64,000 nt of DNA from Candidatus Dietzia intestinipullorum (GTDB taxonomy: Bacteria; Actinomycetota; Actinomycetes; Mycobacteriales; Mycobacteriaceae): NCBI GenBank assembly GCA_019119635.1, contig DWWP01000021.1, positions 37,362 to 101,361 on the forward strand. The letters run 5' to 3'. A program made the position numbers and the translations under genes. Positions 24,717 through 33,736 of the stretch are shown here, one piece after another (positions within the stretch are counted from its first letter, which is position 1; each line of letters starts with the position of its first letter). The notes beneath the pieces were generated by a model that saw only the letters and a program-made list of their open reading frames with translations, ran no database searches and was not told where the DNA came from.

Positions 24717-26150
24717 ATGCGCTCCCTTCTCGGCATCCTCCTCGCCGTCGCCGTCGTCGCCTACGGCGGCCCGGTGGCGTCCGCCGCAGTCGCCCCGGAT
24801 CGGCTGGACACCGCCCGGATCGACTCCTACGTCGACGACTACCTCGACAGGCACGGGCTCGTCGGCGCCGGGATCGCGGTGGTCCACGACGGCGAGGTGG
24901 TCCACGCCGCCGGCCGGGGCGAGGACGGTGACGCCCCCGCGACGGCGGCCACCCCGTTCTCGACCGGCTCGGTGGGCAAGGCCGTCACCGCGGTCGCCGT
25001 CCTACAACTGGTCGACGACGGCGTCGTCGGCCTGGACGATCCTGTCGTCCGGCACGTCCCGGGGTTCGAGCTCGCCGACGGCCGCCAGGGCGAGGTGACG
25101 GTCCGTCAGCTCCTCAGCCACACCTCCGGCATCCCGAGTCCCGTGATCACCCCGCCGGCGCACGATCTCGCCGAGGGCGTGGCCGCCCTGCGGGACCTGG
25201 AGCTCGCCTCCGACCCCGGGCGGGTGTACAGCTACAGCAACGCCAATTTCCACCTCTCCGCCCGCCTTGTGGAGGAGGTCGCCGGGGCCCCGTTCGGGGA
25301 GCACCTCGACGACGAGGTGTTTGCTCCGCTGGGCATGTCGGACACGGTCGCCGTCGACACGACCCACGCGGATCACCCCGGCACGCAGCACGGGCACGTC
25401 ACCGCGTGGGGCACCGCCCTGCCGGGCCCCGCCCTGGACCAACTGGTCGCGGGGGCCGGCGGCGTGGTGACGACCGCCGAGGACATGGCCCGGTTCGCCG
25501 CCATGCTCACCGACGGCGGCCGCACCCCGGACGGCGGGCAGCTGGTGTCCGCCGACCTGCTCGCACAGGCCCACACGCCGCAGCTCGCCGCGGAGCGCTA
25601 CGGGCTCGGCTGGCAGCTGAGCTCCGCCGGCACCGAGCCCGCCCGGGGCGGCCACGCCGGCTCGACCACCCGCTACAGCGCGCAGCTCCATGTGGTGCCC
25701 GAGAGCGGCTACGGCGTCGTGGTGATGCTCAACAGCTTCACACCGACCTACGAGCACCCGTACGAGCTGAGCTCGGGGATCATCGACCTCACCGAGGGCG
25801 ACGACGCGACGCCCGGCGCCCCCGTCGCGACCCTGATCGACTGGGCGCTCGGCCTCGCCACACTGGTGGTACTCGGCGTGACGGCGCTGGGCCTGCGGCG
25901 GGCGGGCGCGTGGGCGACGCGCCGCGCCGGGTGGTCAGGATGGACCTACGCACTCCGCCTCGCGCCGCAGGCGGTGTTCCCGGCGCTCGCCGTCGTCCTC
26001 GTCGGTGTGGTCCCCGTCCTGCAGAACAACTCGTCCACGCCGTACGACGTCCTGACCTTCTGGCCCGCCGCCGCGCTGCTCGTGCTCGCACTCGCGGTCT
26101 CGGGTGTGGCGCTGGTCGGGGCCCGCACGTGGCGGCGGCTCGGGCGATGA
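24717..26150 (+). CDS. Exported serine hydrolase of the beta-lactamase (class C/DD-peptidase) family with C-terminal membrane helices
   Basis: A 477-residue protein. The signal peptide is at residues 1-23 (LLGILLAVAVVAYGG). The catalytic SxxK is S85-V-G-K88 in FSTGSVGKAV, the tyrosine motif is YSN in VYSYSNANF and the third element is HAGST. The catalytic domain is followed by three hydrophobic segments (about residues 365-470), so it is anchored facing outward. The family includes class C beta-lactamases, DD-carboxypeptidases and esterases. The role is probably cell-envelope peptide or ester hydrolysis; true beta-lactamase activity is not implied. The next gene overlaps its stop by 4 bp. Confidence 0.88.
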   Translation: MRSLLGILLAVAVVAYGGPVASAAVAPDRLDTARIDSYVDDYLDRHGLVGAGIAVVHDGEVVHAAGRGEDGDAPATAATPFSTGSVGKAVTAVAVLQLVDDGVVGLDDPVVRHVPGFELADGRQGEVTVRQLLSHTSGIPSPVITPPAHDLAEGVAALRDLELASDPGRVYSYSNANFHLSARLVEEVAGAPFGEHLDDEVFAPLGMSDTVAVDTTHADHPGTQHGHVTAWGTALPGPALDQLVAGAGGVVTTAEDMARFAAMLTDGGRTPDGGQLVSADLLAQAHTPQLAAERYGLGWQLSSAGTEPARGGHAGSTTRYSAQLHVVPESGYGVVVMLNSFTPTYEHPYELSSGIIDLTEGDDATPGAPVATLIDWALGLATLVVLGVTALGLRRAGAWATRRAGWSGWTYALRLAPQAVFPALAVVLVGVVPVLQNNSSTPYDVLTFWPAAALLVLALAVSGVALVGARTWRRLGR

Positions 26151-26674
26151 TCCGGCCGCGTTCCGCCGGACGGGCCTTCCGCCGACCCGGGGGGCGGTGG
26201 CATCGTCGCCTCATGGCACTCTCACCCTCCCGCCTCGGCGCGCTCGTGCTGCGCAACCGACGTGCCGCCCGTGCGCCGGTGGCCCTGTACCGCCGCGGGC
26301 TCGGCTGGCTGTTGGGCTCCCGGATGCTGATGCTCGAGCACGTCGGCCGCCGGTCCGGCGAGGCGCGCTACGCGGTGCTCGAGGTGATCGGCAGGCCCGC
26401 TCCCGGGCGCATCCTCATCGCGAGCGGGTTCGGGCACGGCTCCCAGTGGTACCGGAACCTCGAGGCCGAGCCCCGCTGCCACGTGAGCATCAGCCGCCTC
26501 CGGCGCCGCCCCGCCCGGGCGCGACTCCTGCCCGCCGACGAGTCCGAGGAGGCGCTGGCGCGGTACGCGCGGGAGCACCCCGCGTCATGGGACTTCCTCC
26601 GGCGGGTGATCGAGGAGGACGGGACCCGGGACCCCCGCAGCATCCCCGTGGTCGAGCTGCACGTCGAGAATTGA
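26147..26674 (+). CDS. Deazaflavin (F420)-dependent nitroreductase-like protein (Ddn family)
   Basis: A 175-residue split-barrel protein of the Ddn/FDOR-B type. The LEHVGRRSGEARYAVLEVIGR block followed by ILIASGFGHGSQWYRNLEAEPRCHV is the family signature (the G-x-xSGxxR-x-V and WYxNLxAxP elements). Members use reduced F420 to reduce quinones, menaquinone or nitroimidazoles at the membrane. The ATG at 26147 overlaps the hydrolase stop; the ATG at 26213 (MALSPS) is an alternative. It forms a two-gene operon with the serine hydrolase. The physiological substrate is unknown. Confidence 0.85.
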   Translation: MIRPRSAGRAFRRPGGRWHRRLMALSPSRLGALVLRNRRAARAPVALYRRGLGWLLGSRMLMLEHVGRRSGEARYAVLEVIGRPAPGRILIASGFGHGSQWYRNLEAEPRCHVSISRLRRRPARARLLPADESEEALARYAREHPASWDFLRRVIEEDGTRDPRSIPVVELHVEN

Positions 26675-26742
26675 GCGCTGCCTCGGGCGCTGCTGGAATG
26701 CGCCGCCCGGGGGCGCCACCCGGGGCGCCGATCTGGCCGGCG

Positions 26743-27531
26743 TCAGTCCACCTCGGGCGCCCACTGCACGCCGTTGATGTGCCCTCCACCGTCGGCGTAG
26801 AGGGTGTTGCCGGTGAGGTAACGGCTGGCGTCGCTCGCGAGGAACGCCGCGATCGGGCCGATGTCGTCGAGCGGGTCACCCACGCGCCCCATCGGGTTGC
26901 CCCGGGCCAACGTGGCCGCCATCTCCGGGTTGGCCTCGGCCACGCGCCGGTACGCCTCGCTCTGCGCGCCCGGGCAGATGACGTTGCAGCAGACCTGGCG
27001 CGGCGCCCACTCGCGGGCCGCAGTGCGCGTGAGGGTGCGGAGCGCCTCCTTGGCGGCGTTGTACTGCACCGAGTACATGTGCGCGTTGACGCCGTTGAGC
27101 GAACACAGGTTGATCACCCGGCCCGTCCCGCGCTTCTCCAGTTCCGGCAGCGCTCGTTGCATGGCCCAGAACGCGGCCATCACCGCCATGTCGAAGCCGG
27201 CGCTCATCTGCTCGTCGGTGATGTTCTCCAGGCGGGCGAAGCCGGAGCCCTTCCACGCGTTGTTGACCAGGATGTCGAGCCTGCCGAACCGCTCGACCGC
27301 GGCGTCCACCACGGCGTGGACCCGGTCCTTGTCGGTGACGTCGGTGCGGACGAACTCCGCCTGCGTGCCCCATTCCTCACGCAGCCAGGCGGCCGTCTCC
27401 GCACCGGCGGTCTCGTCGATCTCCGCAACCACCACGGAGGCGCCCTCACGCGCGAGCGCGCCGGCGATGCCCCGACCGATCCCGAGTCCCGCGCCGGTGA
27501 CCACGGCCACGCGGCCGTCCAGTGTGCCCAT
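26743..27531 (-). CDS. Short-chain dehydrogenase/reductase
   Basis: A 262-residue classical SDR. The NAD-binding motif is TGAGLGIG (residues 12-19), followed by LVNNAW near 89-93, Ser144 and the catalytic pair Y157/K161 in YNAAK. The C-terminus has the usual YLTGNTLYADGG substrate loop. The ATG at 27531 is preceded by CAGGAGTGGGGTA. It converges on the Ddn-like gene with 68 bp between and stands alone on its strand. Hydroxysteroid, alcohol or ketoacyl substrates are all possible. Confidence 0.88.
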   Translation of the reverse strand: MGTLDGRVAVVTGAGLGIGRGIAGALAREGASVVVAEIDETAGAETAAWLREEWGTQAEFVRTDVTDKDRVHAVVDAAVERFGRLDILVNNAWKGSGFARLENITDEQMSAGFDMAVMAAFWAMQRALPELEKRGTGRVINLCSLNGVNAHMYSVQYNAAKEALRTLTRTAAREWAPRQVCCNVICPGAQSEAYRRVAEANPEMAATLARGNPMGRVGDPLDDIGPIAAFLASDASRYLTGNTLYADGGGHINGVQWAPEVD

Positions 27532-27625
27532 TACCCCACTCCTGAGTCGGTGACTTACCACGTACTTCACGTTCTACTCGACACGCGTCAATTTCACGCG
27601 GTTTCCACGGCATCGCCAGTGGCGC

Positions 27626-27646
27626 GTATACCGCCCAGGGGTATAC
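27626..27646. promoter_or_regulatory. CsoR-like operator upstream of the DUF1541 lipoprotein
   Basis: TATACCGCCCAGGGGTATA (27627-27645) has perfect 6-bp arms TATACC/GGTATA around a C/G-rich centre, the layout of copper-sensing CsoR operators in actinobacteria. It overlaps a second palindrome around GGGTATACCC. It lies about 40 bp before the lipoprotein start and would overlap its promoter. Confidence 0.6.
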
Positions 27647-27681
27647 CCTGGCGGGCCGGACCCCGAGGAAAGGACGTGCCC

Positions 27682-28278
27682 ATGCATCGTCGAACCGCCG
27701 TCGCCGCTGTCACGCTGACCGCCGGACTCGCCCTGAGCGCCTGCGGGAGCGGGGTCGACGAGACCGAGCCCGCACAGCCGACGCCCGCGACCGCGTCGTC
27801 GTCGGATCACGCGGATCACTCCACCGGTGCCACCGCGGACGCCCACGAGCACCCTGCCGACGGCGGTCCGCCGCCCGCGGGTATCGCCGACGCCGTCGAC
27901 CCCACCCATCCGATCGGATCGGACGTCGTCCTGTCCGCCGACCACATGCCCGGGATGGGCGGTGCGGGCGCCACCATCGCCGGCGCGTTCGACACCACCG
28001 CCTACTCGGTCAGCTACGCCCCGACCAACGGGGGCGCGCCGGTGGTCGATCACAAGTGGGTCGTGCACGAGGAGCTCGAGGACCCGGGCCCCGCGCCGCT
28101 GCCCGAGGGGAGCGAGGTGATCCTGCGCGCCGACCACATGCCCGGCATGGACGGCGCCAACGCGACCATCGACAGTTCCACGCAGGAGACCGTCTACATG
28201 GTCGACGTCCACTCGGAGGACATGCCCATGACCAACCACAAGTGGGTCACCGAGAGCGAGGTCCAGCCGGCGCCCTGA
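27682..28278 (+). CDS. DUF1541 (YdhK-like) Met/His-rich lipoprotein
   Basis: A 198-residue exported lipoprotein: signal peptide, lipobox LSAC (Cys21), a His-rich linker (DHADHSTGATADAHEHPADG), then two DUF1541 repeats each with ADHMPGM, a Y-x-V block and HKWV. The HMPGM motifs and histidines suggest soft-metal binding, and DUF1541 genes occur in copper-resistance loci of Firmicutes. The CsoR-like operator directly upstream supports copper control. The ATG at 27682 follows GAGGAAAGGA. It likely binds copper at the outer face of the membrane; this is inference. Confidence 0.85.
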   Translation: MHRRTAVAAVTLTAGLALSACGSGVDETEPAQPTPATASSSDHADHSTGATADAHEHPADGGPPPAGIADAVDPTHPIGSDVVLSADHMPGMGGAGATIAGAFDTTAYSVSYAPTNGGAPVVDHKWVVHEELEDPGPAPLPEGSEVILRADHMPGMDGANATIDSSTQETVYMVDVHSEDMPMTNHKWVTESEVQPAP

Positions 28279-28306
28279 CCCCGGCCGCGCGGAGTGGAAC
28301 CGCGCG

Positions 28307-30103
28307 CTACCGACTCCTGTGCCCGGCCCGCACCAACGCGTCCGCCGCTCGCACCAACGCCAGGTGACTCAACGCCTGGGGAGTGTTGCCCGCGTGGCGG
28401 CCGGACCCGACGTCGTATTCCTCCGACACCATCCCCACGTCGTTGACCAGCGCGCACAGTCGGTCCATCAGCGCCCGGGCGTCGTCGAGCCGGCCGGAGG
28501 ACGCGTACTGCTCGACCAGCCAGAACGAGCACGCCACAAACGGGGCCTCGGAGCCGGGCAGGCCGTCGATGCTCGCCGACGTCCGGTACCGGCGGAGCAT
28601 CCCGCCCTGCATGAGGTCCCGTTCGATCGCGGCGACCGTGGCCAGCATCCGCGGGTCGTCGGGGGCGCAGAAGCCGACCTGCGGGAGCAGGAGCAGAGAG
28701 GCGTCCACCTCGGTGGTGTCGTAGTGCTGGGTGAAGTGGCCGTCGGTCACGCCGTGACGGTCGATCTCCGCCCGGACCCGTTCGCGCAGGCCCCGCCACT
28801 CGTCGACGGGCCCGGGCAGCCCGTGGACCTCGACCGCACGCACGGCGCGGTCGAACGTCGCCCACACCATGACCCGCGACTGCGTGAACATCCGCGGCAC
28901 GTCACGGATCTCCCACATGCCCTGATCCGGACGGGCGATCTGGTCGGTGACAAAGCGGATCAGCTGCTTCTCCAACGCCCAGGAGAAATCGGATTCGGGC
29001 AGCCCCGCGTCTCGGGCGGCCGACAGGGTCACCATGACCTCCCCCACCACGTCGGCCTGGTACTGGCCCGAGGCCCCGTTGCCGACCCGGACCGGGCGCG
29101 AACCCTCATATCCGGGCAGGCTGTCCAACTCCCGCTCGAACAGATCACGCTCGCCCGCCAGCCCGTACATGATCTGCAGGTCCGCAGGGTCCCCGGCGAC
29201 CGCACGCAGGAGCCACTCACGCCAGTGCTCGACCAGCCCTGTGAACCCATGGTCGATCATCGCCTCGAGGGTCAGGGCGACGTCCCTGAGCCACACGTAC
29301 CGGTAGTCCCAGTTCCGCTCACCGCCGAAGTCCTCCGGGAGGGACGTGGTGGCCGCGGCGGCGATCCCGCCGGTCTGATGGTTGGTCAGCGCCCGCAACA
29401 ACACGAGCGACCGCACGACCTCGTCCCGGTGCGCCCCGTCGTGCTCGATCCTGTCGGCCCAGTCCTGCCACCAGCGGCGGGTCTCCTCCAGTGTCTCGTC
29501 GACGTCCAGCCGGCCGGGGGCCGGCACGTGTGAGCGGAACCAGGTGAGCACGAGGTCGGTCGTCTCCCCGGCCGCCACGGTGAGGCTCCCGCGGTGCACG
29601 CCGTCGGCCGCGGCGAGGGGCGCGCCTCGGACCACGACGGCATCCGGGCCGGCCAGGGCGAGGAGTTCCGGGTGCTCGCCCGACCCGGTCTGCCGGACCC
29701 ACGGCACGGCCCGGGAATAGTCGAACCTCAGGCGCAGGGACTGCCGGAGTCGGACCTCCCCGCTGATGCCCACGATTCGCCGCACCACGTCCATCCGGCC
29801 GGGGACGACGCCCCGCTCGCGGTCGACCGGGAGGAAGTCGTGCACCTCGACGATCCCGTCCTCGGCCTCCCACCTGGTGACGAGCACCATGGTGTCGTCG
29901 AGGTAGCTCCGCGAACTCACCGCGTCCGGATCCGCCGGCCGCACGCGCCACCGCCCGTTCTCGGGCGTCCCCAGGAGAGCGCCGAAGACGGAGGCCGAGT
30001 CGAGACGCGGCAGACACAACCAGTCGATGCTCCCGTCCCGGGAGATGAGCGCACCGGTGCGGCAGTTGCTCACGAACGCGTAGTCCTCGATCCGGTTCGC
30101 CAT
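28307..30103 (-). CDS. GH15-family glycoside hydrolase (glucoamylase/trehalase-like)
   Basis: A 598-residue protein. It begins with the family N-terminus IEDYAFVSNCRTGALISRDGSIDWLCLPRLDS, a beta-sandwich domain to about residue 220, then the (alpha/alpha)6 barrel with ERNWDYRYVWLRDVALTLEAM and WEIRDVPRMFTQSRVMVW, which hold the acid/base glutamates. Actinobacterial members include trehalases and dextran- or maltooligosaccharide-cleaving enzymes. There is no signal peptide, so it is cytosolic and likely acts on trehalose or storage glycans. It ends 29 bp from the convergent lipoprotein gene. The start at 30103 has no strong ribosome site. Confidence 0.88.
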   Translation of the reverse strand: MANRIEDYAFVSNCRTGALISRDGSIDWLCLPRLDSASVFGALLGTPENGRWRVRPADPDAVSSRSYLDDTMVLVTRWEAEDGIVEVHDFLPVDRERGVVPGRMDVVRRIVGISGEVRLRQSLRLRFDYSRAVPWVRQTGSGEHPELLALAGPDAVVVRGAPLAAADGVHRGSLTVAAGETTDLVLTWFRSHVPAPGRLDVDETLEETRRWWQDWADRIEHDGAHRDEVVRSLVLLRALTNHQTGGIAAAATTSLPEDFGGERNWDYRYVWLRDVALTLEAMIDHGFTGLVEHWREWLLRAVAGDPADLQIMYGLAGERDLFERELDSLPGYEGSRPVRVGNGASGQYQADVVGEVMVTLSAARDAGLPESDFSWALEKQLIRFVTDQIARPDQGMWEIRDVPRMFTQSRVMVWATFDRAVRAVEVHGLPGPVDEWRGLRERVRAEIDRHGVTDGHFTQHYDTTEVDASLLLLPQVGFCAPDDPRMLATVAAIERDLMQGGMLRRYRTSASIDGLPGSEAPFVACSFWLVEQYASSGRLDDARALMDRLCALVNDVGMVSEEYDVGSGRHAGNTPQALSHLALVRAADALVRAGHRSR

Positions 30104-30297
30104 GCCGTCGAGTGTGGCACTCCGGTACCGGCGCCGTGGGCGAGTATGACCCGGCCGAGCAGCTGGTCGTCGACCGGATGCCGACGGGCGGACACGGGTC
30201 TACCGTCGACGGTGTCCGTGCACAGCCATCGGAAGGTGGAGCAGGCACGACCGCCCCTCCTTCCCGCGCCGTTCGCACGCCGCGTCAAGGAGGTGCC

Positions 30298-31065
30298 ATG
30301 TCTCTCGAGGGCAAGACGGTGATCGTCACCGGGGGCAACAGTGGCATCGGCGAAGCCATCGTCCGCGCCGCCGCCGGCGCGGGCGCCAACATCGTCATCG
30401 ACTACGTCGCCCACCCGGACGAGACCGCCCAACTGATCGAGGACGTCGCGGACGCTGGCGGGCACGCCGTCGGGATCCAGGCCGACGTCACCCGCCTGGA
30501 CGATCTGAAGGCGATGGTGCGCAAGGCCGTCGACACCTTCGGCGACCTCGACGTGCTGGTCAACAACGCCGGCACCGAGACGCGTCATTCCTTGCTGGAG
30601 ACCACCGAGGACGACTACGACACGGTGATGGCGGTCGACCTCAAGAGCGCGTTCTTCGGCTCGCAGGCCGACGCGCAGTACTTCATCGACGCCCGGCGCG
30701 AGGGCCTGATCATCAACGTCTCCTCCGTGCACGAGGAGCGGCCGATGCCGGGGAACACGGCGTACTGCGTGGCCAAGGGCGGGATGCGGATGTTGGCCCG
30801 CACCGCCGGCGTCGAGTTGGCAGACAAGGGCGTGCGGATGATCAACGTCGGTCCCGGCGCGGTGGCCACCCCGATCAACCGGTCGACCATGGACGATCCG
30901 GCGAAGCTCGAGGCGTTGGAGAACGCGATCCCCCTGGGCCGGATGGCCGACGCCGAGGAGATCGGCGACCTCGTGGCGATGCTCGCCGGCTCCGCCGCGG
31001 CCTATCTCACCGCCACGACCGTCTACGCGGACGGCGGGCTCATGCAGGCCGGCGGAGGCCTCTGA
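30298..31065 (+). CDS. Glucose 1-dehydrogenase-like short-chain dehydrogenase
   Basis: A 255-residue SDR. NAD(P)-binding TGGNSGIG (residues 11-18), LVNNAG at 87-92, Ser142/143 and the catalytic Y156/K160 (YCVAK). The VSSVHEERPMPGNTAYCVAKGGMRML segment resembles Bacillus glucose 1-dehydrogenase. The ATG at 30298 has AAGGAGG upstream at good spacing; upstream codons in this frame are non-coding. It precedes the PoxB-like gene by 81 bp on the same strand and may be cotranscribed. It is divergent from the GH15 gene, which hints at a link to glucose release and oxidation. Confidence 0.87.
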   Translation: MSLEGKTVIVTGGNSGIGEAIVRAAAGAGANIVIDYVAHPDETAQLIEDVADAGGHAVGIQADVTRLDDLKAMVRKAVDTFGDLDVLVNNAGTETRHSLLETTEDDYDTVMAVDLKSAFFGSQADAQYFIDARREGLIINVSSVHEERPMPGNTAYCVAKGGMRMLARTAGVELADKGVRMINVGPGAVATPINRSTMDDPAKLEALENAIPLGRMADAEEIGDLVAMLAGSAAAYLTATTVYADGGLMQAGGGL

Positions 31066-31146
31066 CCCGGACCGACGACGGCACCCTGGGCCGCTCCGGA
31101 GCACGCCCGGCGACCCACCAGTGACCGACAACAGAGAGGACCCCTC

Positions 31147-32976
31147 ATGAGCACCACGGTCAGCGACTTCATCATCGACCGACTGATCGCGTCCGGTCTG
31201 CACCGCTACTACGGCTTCCCCGGGGACGGCATCGGCGGGTTCGACGGCGCCCTGGAGCGCGCCGAACGCGCCGGGAAGGACTTCCGCTACATCCGCCCGA
31301 CCCACGAGGAGATCGCGTCGTTCATGGCGACCGCGCACGCCAAGTTCACCGGTGAGCTCGGCGTGTGCATCGCGACCTCCGGCCCCGGGGCGGTCCACCT
31401 GCTCAACGGCCTCTATGACGCTCGGCAGGACCACCAGGGCGTCGTCGCTATCGTCGGACAGCAGGCGCGCGTGTCCCTCGGGAGCGACTTCCAACAGCAG
31501 ATCGATCTCGAGCGTGTCTTCCAGGACGTGGCCGGATACGTCGAGACGGTCACCACACCGATGCAGGCGCAGCTCGTGCTGGACCGGGCGATCCGGGTGG
31601 CTACGGCGGAGAAGTGCCCGTGCGTGGTGGTCCTTCCGGCGGACGTGCAGAACCTCGAGATGGAGCAGCCGACGGCCGACCACTTTGTCGCCCGGACCGG
31701 CCGCGGCGCCCCCTCGACGCGGATCGTCCCGCCCGTCGACGAGATCGACCGCGCGGCCGCGGTGCTCAACGCCAGCACTAAGGTCGCGATGCTCGTTGGC
31801 GCCGGCGCGGTCGGCGCGACGGACGAGATCCTCGCCGTGGCCGACAAGCTGGGCGCCGGGGTGATCACCAGCCTCCTCGGCAAGGACGTGGTCCCGGGCG
31901 ACGTGCCGTACCACACCCAGCAGGCCGGACTCCTGGGTTCGCGCCCCAGCCACGACCTCCTGCGTGACTGCGACACGTTCTTCATGATCGGCTCGAACTA
32001 CCCGTACACCGAGTTCCTGCCCGAGACCGGCCAGGCGCGGGGCGTCCAGATCGACCTGTCCCCCGAGAATCTCAGCCTGCGGTACCCCATGGAAGTGGAG
32101 CTGCTGGGCGACGCCCGGAGCACGCTCGCCGCTCTGGCGGATCGTCTCGAGTACAAGGAGGACCGCTCCTGGCAGGACGGCGTGATCGACGGCGTCCGGG
32201 ACTGGGACGAGGTGATGGCGTCGCTCGCCGATGTCGAGGGCGAGCCCGTCAACCCCCGGTACGTGTACACCGAGCTCAACAGGAGGCTGCCGGAGAACGC
32301 GGTCGTCACGGCCGATGCGGGCAGCACGGCCGACTGGTACGGCAACCACATCAAGCTCGGCCGGAACATGATGGGCAACCTCTCCGGCTCCATGGCCTCG
32401 ATGTTGGCGTCGATGCCCTACGCGGTGGCCGCGAAGTTCGCCCACCCGGAGCGCCCGGTGGTCTGCACTATCGGCGACGGCGCGTTCCAGATGCTGGGGA
32501 TGAACGAGATGATCACCGTCAAACGCCACTGGCGGGAGTGGGCCGACCCGCGGTTCATCGTGCTGGTGCTGCACAACAACGACCTCACGCAGGTGTCGTG
32601 GGAGATGCGCGAGGCGGGCGATCCGCGGTGGGACACCAGCCAGTTGCTCGAGGACGTCAACTACGCGGACTACGCCGAGCTGCTCGGGTTCACCGGCATC
32701 CGGGTGGAGGACAAATCGGAGGTGGGCCCCGCCTGGGACGCGGCGCTACGCGCGGACAAGCCGGTCCTGATCGACGTGGTGACCGACGCGAACATGCCGC
32801 CGCTCCCCCCGCACGTGACATTCGAGCAGGCCAAGGGGATGGCAAAGGCCCTGCTCAAGGGCGACCCGGACGAGGCGCGGGTCATCGCCGAGACGGCGCG
32901 GAGCGTGGCCGCGGAGATGCTCGCCAAGGCGAAGAGCGTGTTCAGCTCCGATGACGGGGGCGACGGCCGCCGCTGA
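31147..32976 (+). CDS. Thiamine-diphosphate enzyme, pyruvate oxidase/pyruvate:quinone oxidoreductase-like (PoxB-like)
   Basis: A 609-residue ThDP enzyme with the three acetolactate-synthase-fold domains. The N-terminal domain has the activating Glu in RPTHEEIASFMATA, the middle FAD/nucleotide-binding-like domain spans about residues 190-340, and the C-terminal ThDP site is GDGAFQMLGMNE to VLHNNDLTQ. Similarity is strongest to PoxB and to unassigned ThDP-requiring enzymes of actinobacteria. PoxB decarboxylates pyruvate to acetate and passes electrons to quinone. A C-terminal helical tail could serve as a membrane anchor, as in E. coli PoxB. AGAGAGGAC precedes the ATG. Acetolactate synthase is unlikely without a small subunit gene. 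Confidence 0.82.
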   Translation: MSTTVSDFIIDRLIASGLHRYYGFPGDGIGGFDGALERAERAGKDFRYIRPTHEEIASFMATAHAKFTGELGVCIATSGPGAVHLLNGLYDARQDHQGVVAIVGQQARVSLGSDFQQQIDLERVFQDVAGYVETVTTPMQAQLVLDRAIRVATAEKCPCVVVLPADVQNLEMEQPTADHFVARTGRGAPSTRIVPPVDEIDRAAAVLNASTKVAMLVGAGAVGATDEILAVADKLGAGVITSLLGKDVVPGDVPYHTQQAGLLGSRPSHDLLRDCDTFFMIGSNYPYTEFLPETGQARGVQIDLSPENLSLRYPMEVELLGDARSTLAALADRLEYKEDRSWQDGVIDGVRDWDEVMASLADVEGEPVNPRYVYTELNRRLPENAVVTADAGSTADWYGNHIKLGRNMMGNLSGSMASMLASMPYAVAAKFAHPERPVVCTIGDGAFQMLGMNEMITVKRHWREWADPRFIVLVLHNNDLTQVSWEMREAGDPRWDTSQLLEDVNYADYAELLGFTGIRVEDKSEVGPAWDAALRADKPVLIDVVTDANMPPLPPHVTFEQAKGMAKALLKGDPDEARVIAETARSVAAEMLAKAKSVFSSDDGGDGRR

Positions 32977-33035
32977 CGCTCTGCCGCGCCCGCGTGGCCC
33001 GGCCACCTACCCACGGTGATGCTGCCCACGATAGT

Positions 33036-33065
33036 TTGCAGACTCTGCAATCTTGCACTTAGTGT
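33036..33065. promoter_or_regulatory. Operator and promoter of the TetR-MFS operon
   Basis: TTGCAGA-C-TCTGCAA (33036-33050) is a perfect palindrome whose left arm doubles as a -35 (TTGCAG). A -10-like TAGTGT lies at 33060-33065 with 18-bp spacing. A second, near-perfect palindrome, TGCACTTAGTGTA, follows at 33054. Transcription would begin near 33072, next to the GTG at 33074. Confidence 0.55.
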
Positions 33066-33073
33066 ACTCCTTT

Positions 33074-33736
33074 GTGAACACGACAGGAGCGGCCTCGCCC
33101 GGCATCGGCCGGCGAGAGCGGAAGAAGCTGGAGACCCGGCGAGCCATCTCGCGCGCCGCGCTCGACCTGGCCCTGGAGAACGGCCTGGACAACCTGACCG
33201 TCGAGGCGATCTCGGAGGCCGCGGACGTCTCTCCGAGGACCTTCTTCAACTACTTCCCCTCCAAGGAGGACGCGCTGGTCACCGACGCCGCGAGGATCGG
33301 CGACGAGCTGCGTCCGCTGATCCTCGAGCGGCCCGCCGGGGAATCCCCCATGCAGGTCCTGCGGGCCGTGTTCATCGAACACGACCCATTCGCGCTGGTG
33401 CACGCGAACCGCGAACGCGCGGTGGCCCGGCAGCGGCTCCTGCAGGAGCACCCCACCCTGATCGCCCGACAGTGGGCGCAGCACTCACTGTTGGAACGCA
33501 CCGTCTCCGAGGCGTTCGCCGAGCGGTACGGCGTCGACCCGGCCGAGGATCTGCGACCGGCCCTGCTCGCGGGGGTCATGGGCAGCGCCGTCAGGGCAGC
33601 GCTCCGACGCTGGGCCGGGGACGGCACGGACTCGTTGCAGCACCTGATCGACACCGCGTTCCACCTGTTGGACGACGGATTACTGACCGACTTCTCCGCT
33701 CCGGCGGGACACACACCGCAGGAGGTTCACGGATGA
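33074..33736 (+). CDS. TetR-family regulator of the adjacent MFS pump
   Basis: A TetR protein of about 220 residues. The DNA-binding domain is strongly conserved: RRERKKLETRRAISRAALDLALENG, then LTVEAISEAADVSPRTFFNYFPSKEDAL. The stop overlaps the MFS start (ATGA at 33733-33736), so pump and regulator are coupled. GTG at 33074 is chosen because the predicted transcript start is two bases upstream, giving a leaderless message; TTG at 33053 and GTG at 33062 are alternatives in frame. It should repress the operon by binding the palindrome at 33036-33050. Confidence 0.85.
   Translation: MNTTGAASPGIGRRERKKLETRRAISRAALDLALENGLDNLTVEAISEAADVSPRTFFNYFPSKEDALVTDAARIGDELRPLILERPAGESPMQVLRAVFIEHDPFALVHANRERAVARQRLLQEHPTLIARQWAQHSLLERTVSEAFAERYGVDPAEDLRPALLAGVMGSAVRAALRRWAGDGTDSLQHLIDTAFHLLDDGLLTDFSAPAGHTPQEVHG

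Noticed and set aside
24717..26150. The serine hydrolase as a resistance beta-lactamase.
   Set aside because: Membrane helices at the C-terminus and general family motifs fit a wider esterase/peptidase group; there is no evidence for beta-lactam hydrolysis.
27682..28278. The DUF1541 lipoprotein as a possible copper oxidase or cupredoxin.
   Set aside because: The His/Met motifs are repeated DUF1541 units and lack the type-1 copper Cys.
30070..32574. An 834-codon frame antisense to the SDR and PoxB-like genes.
   Set aside because: No domain, His/Val/Arg-biased composition, and the sense genes are unambiguous.
31147..32976. The ThDP enzyme as acetolactate synthase.
   Set aside because: There is no small-subunit gene beside it, and its N-terminal and mid-domain sequence is nearer to PoxB.
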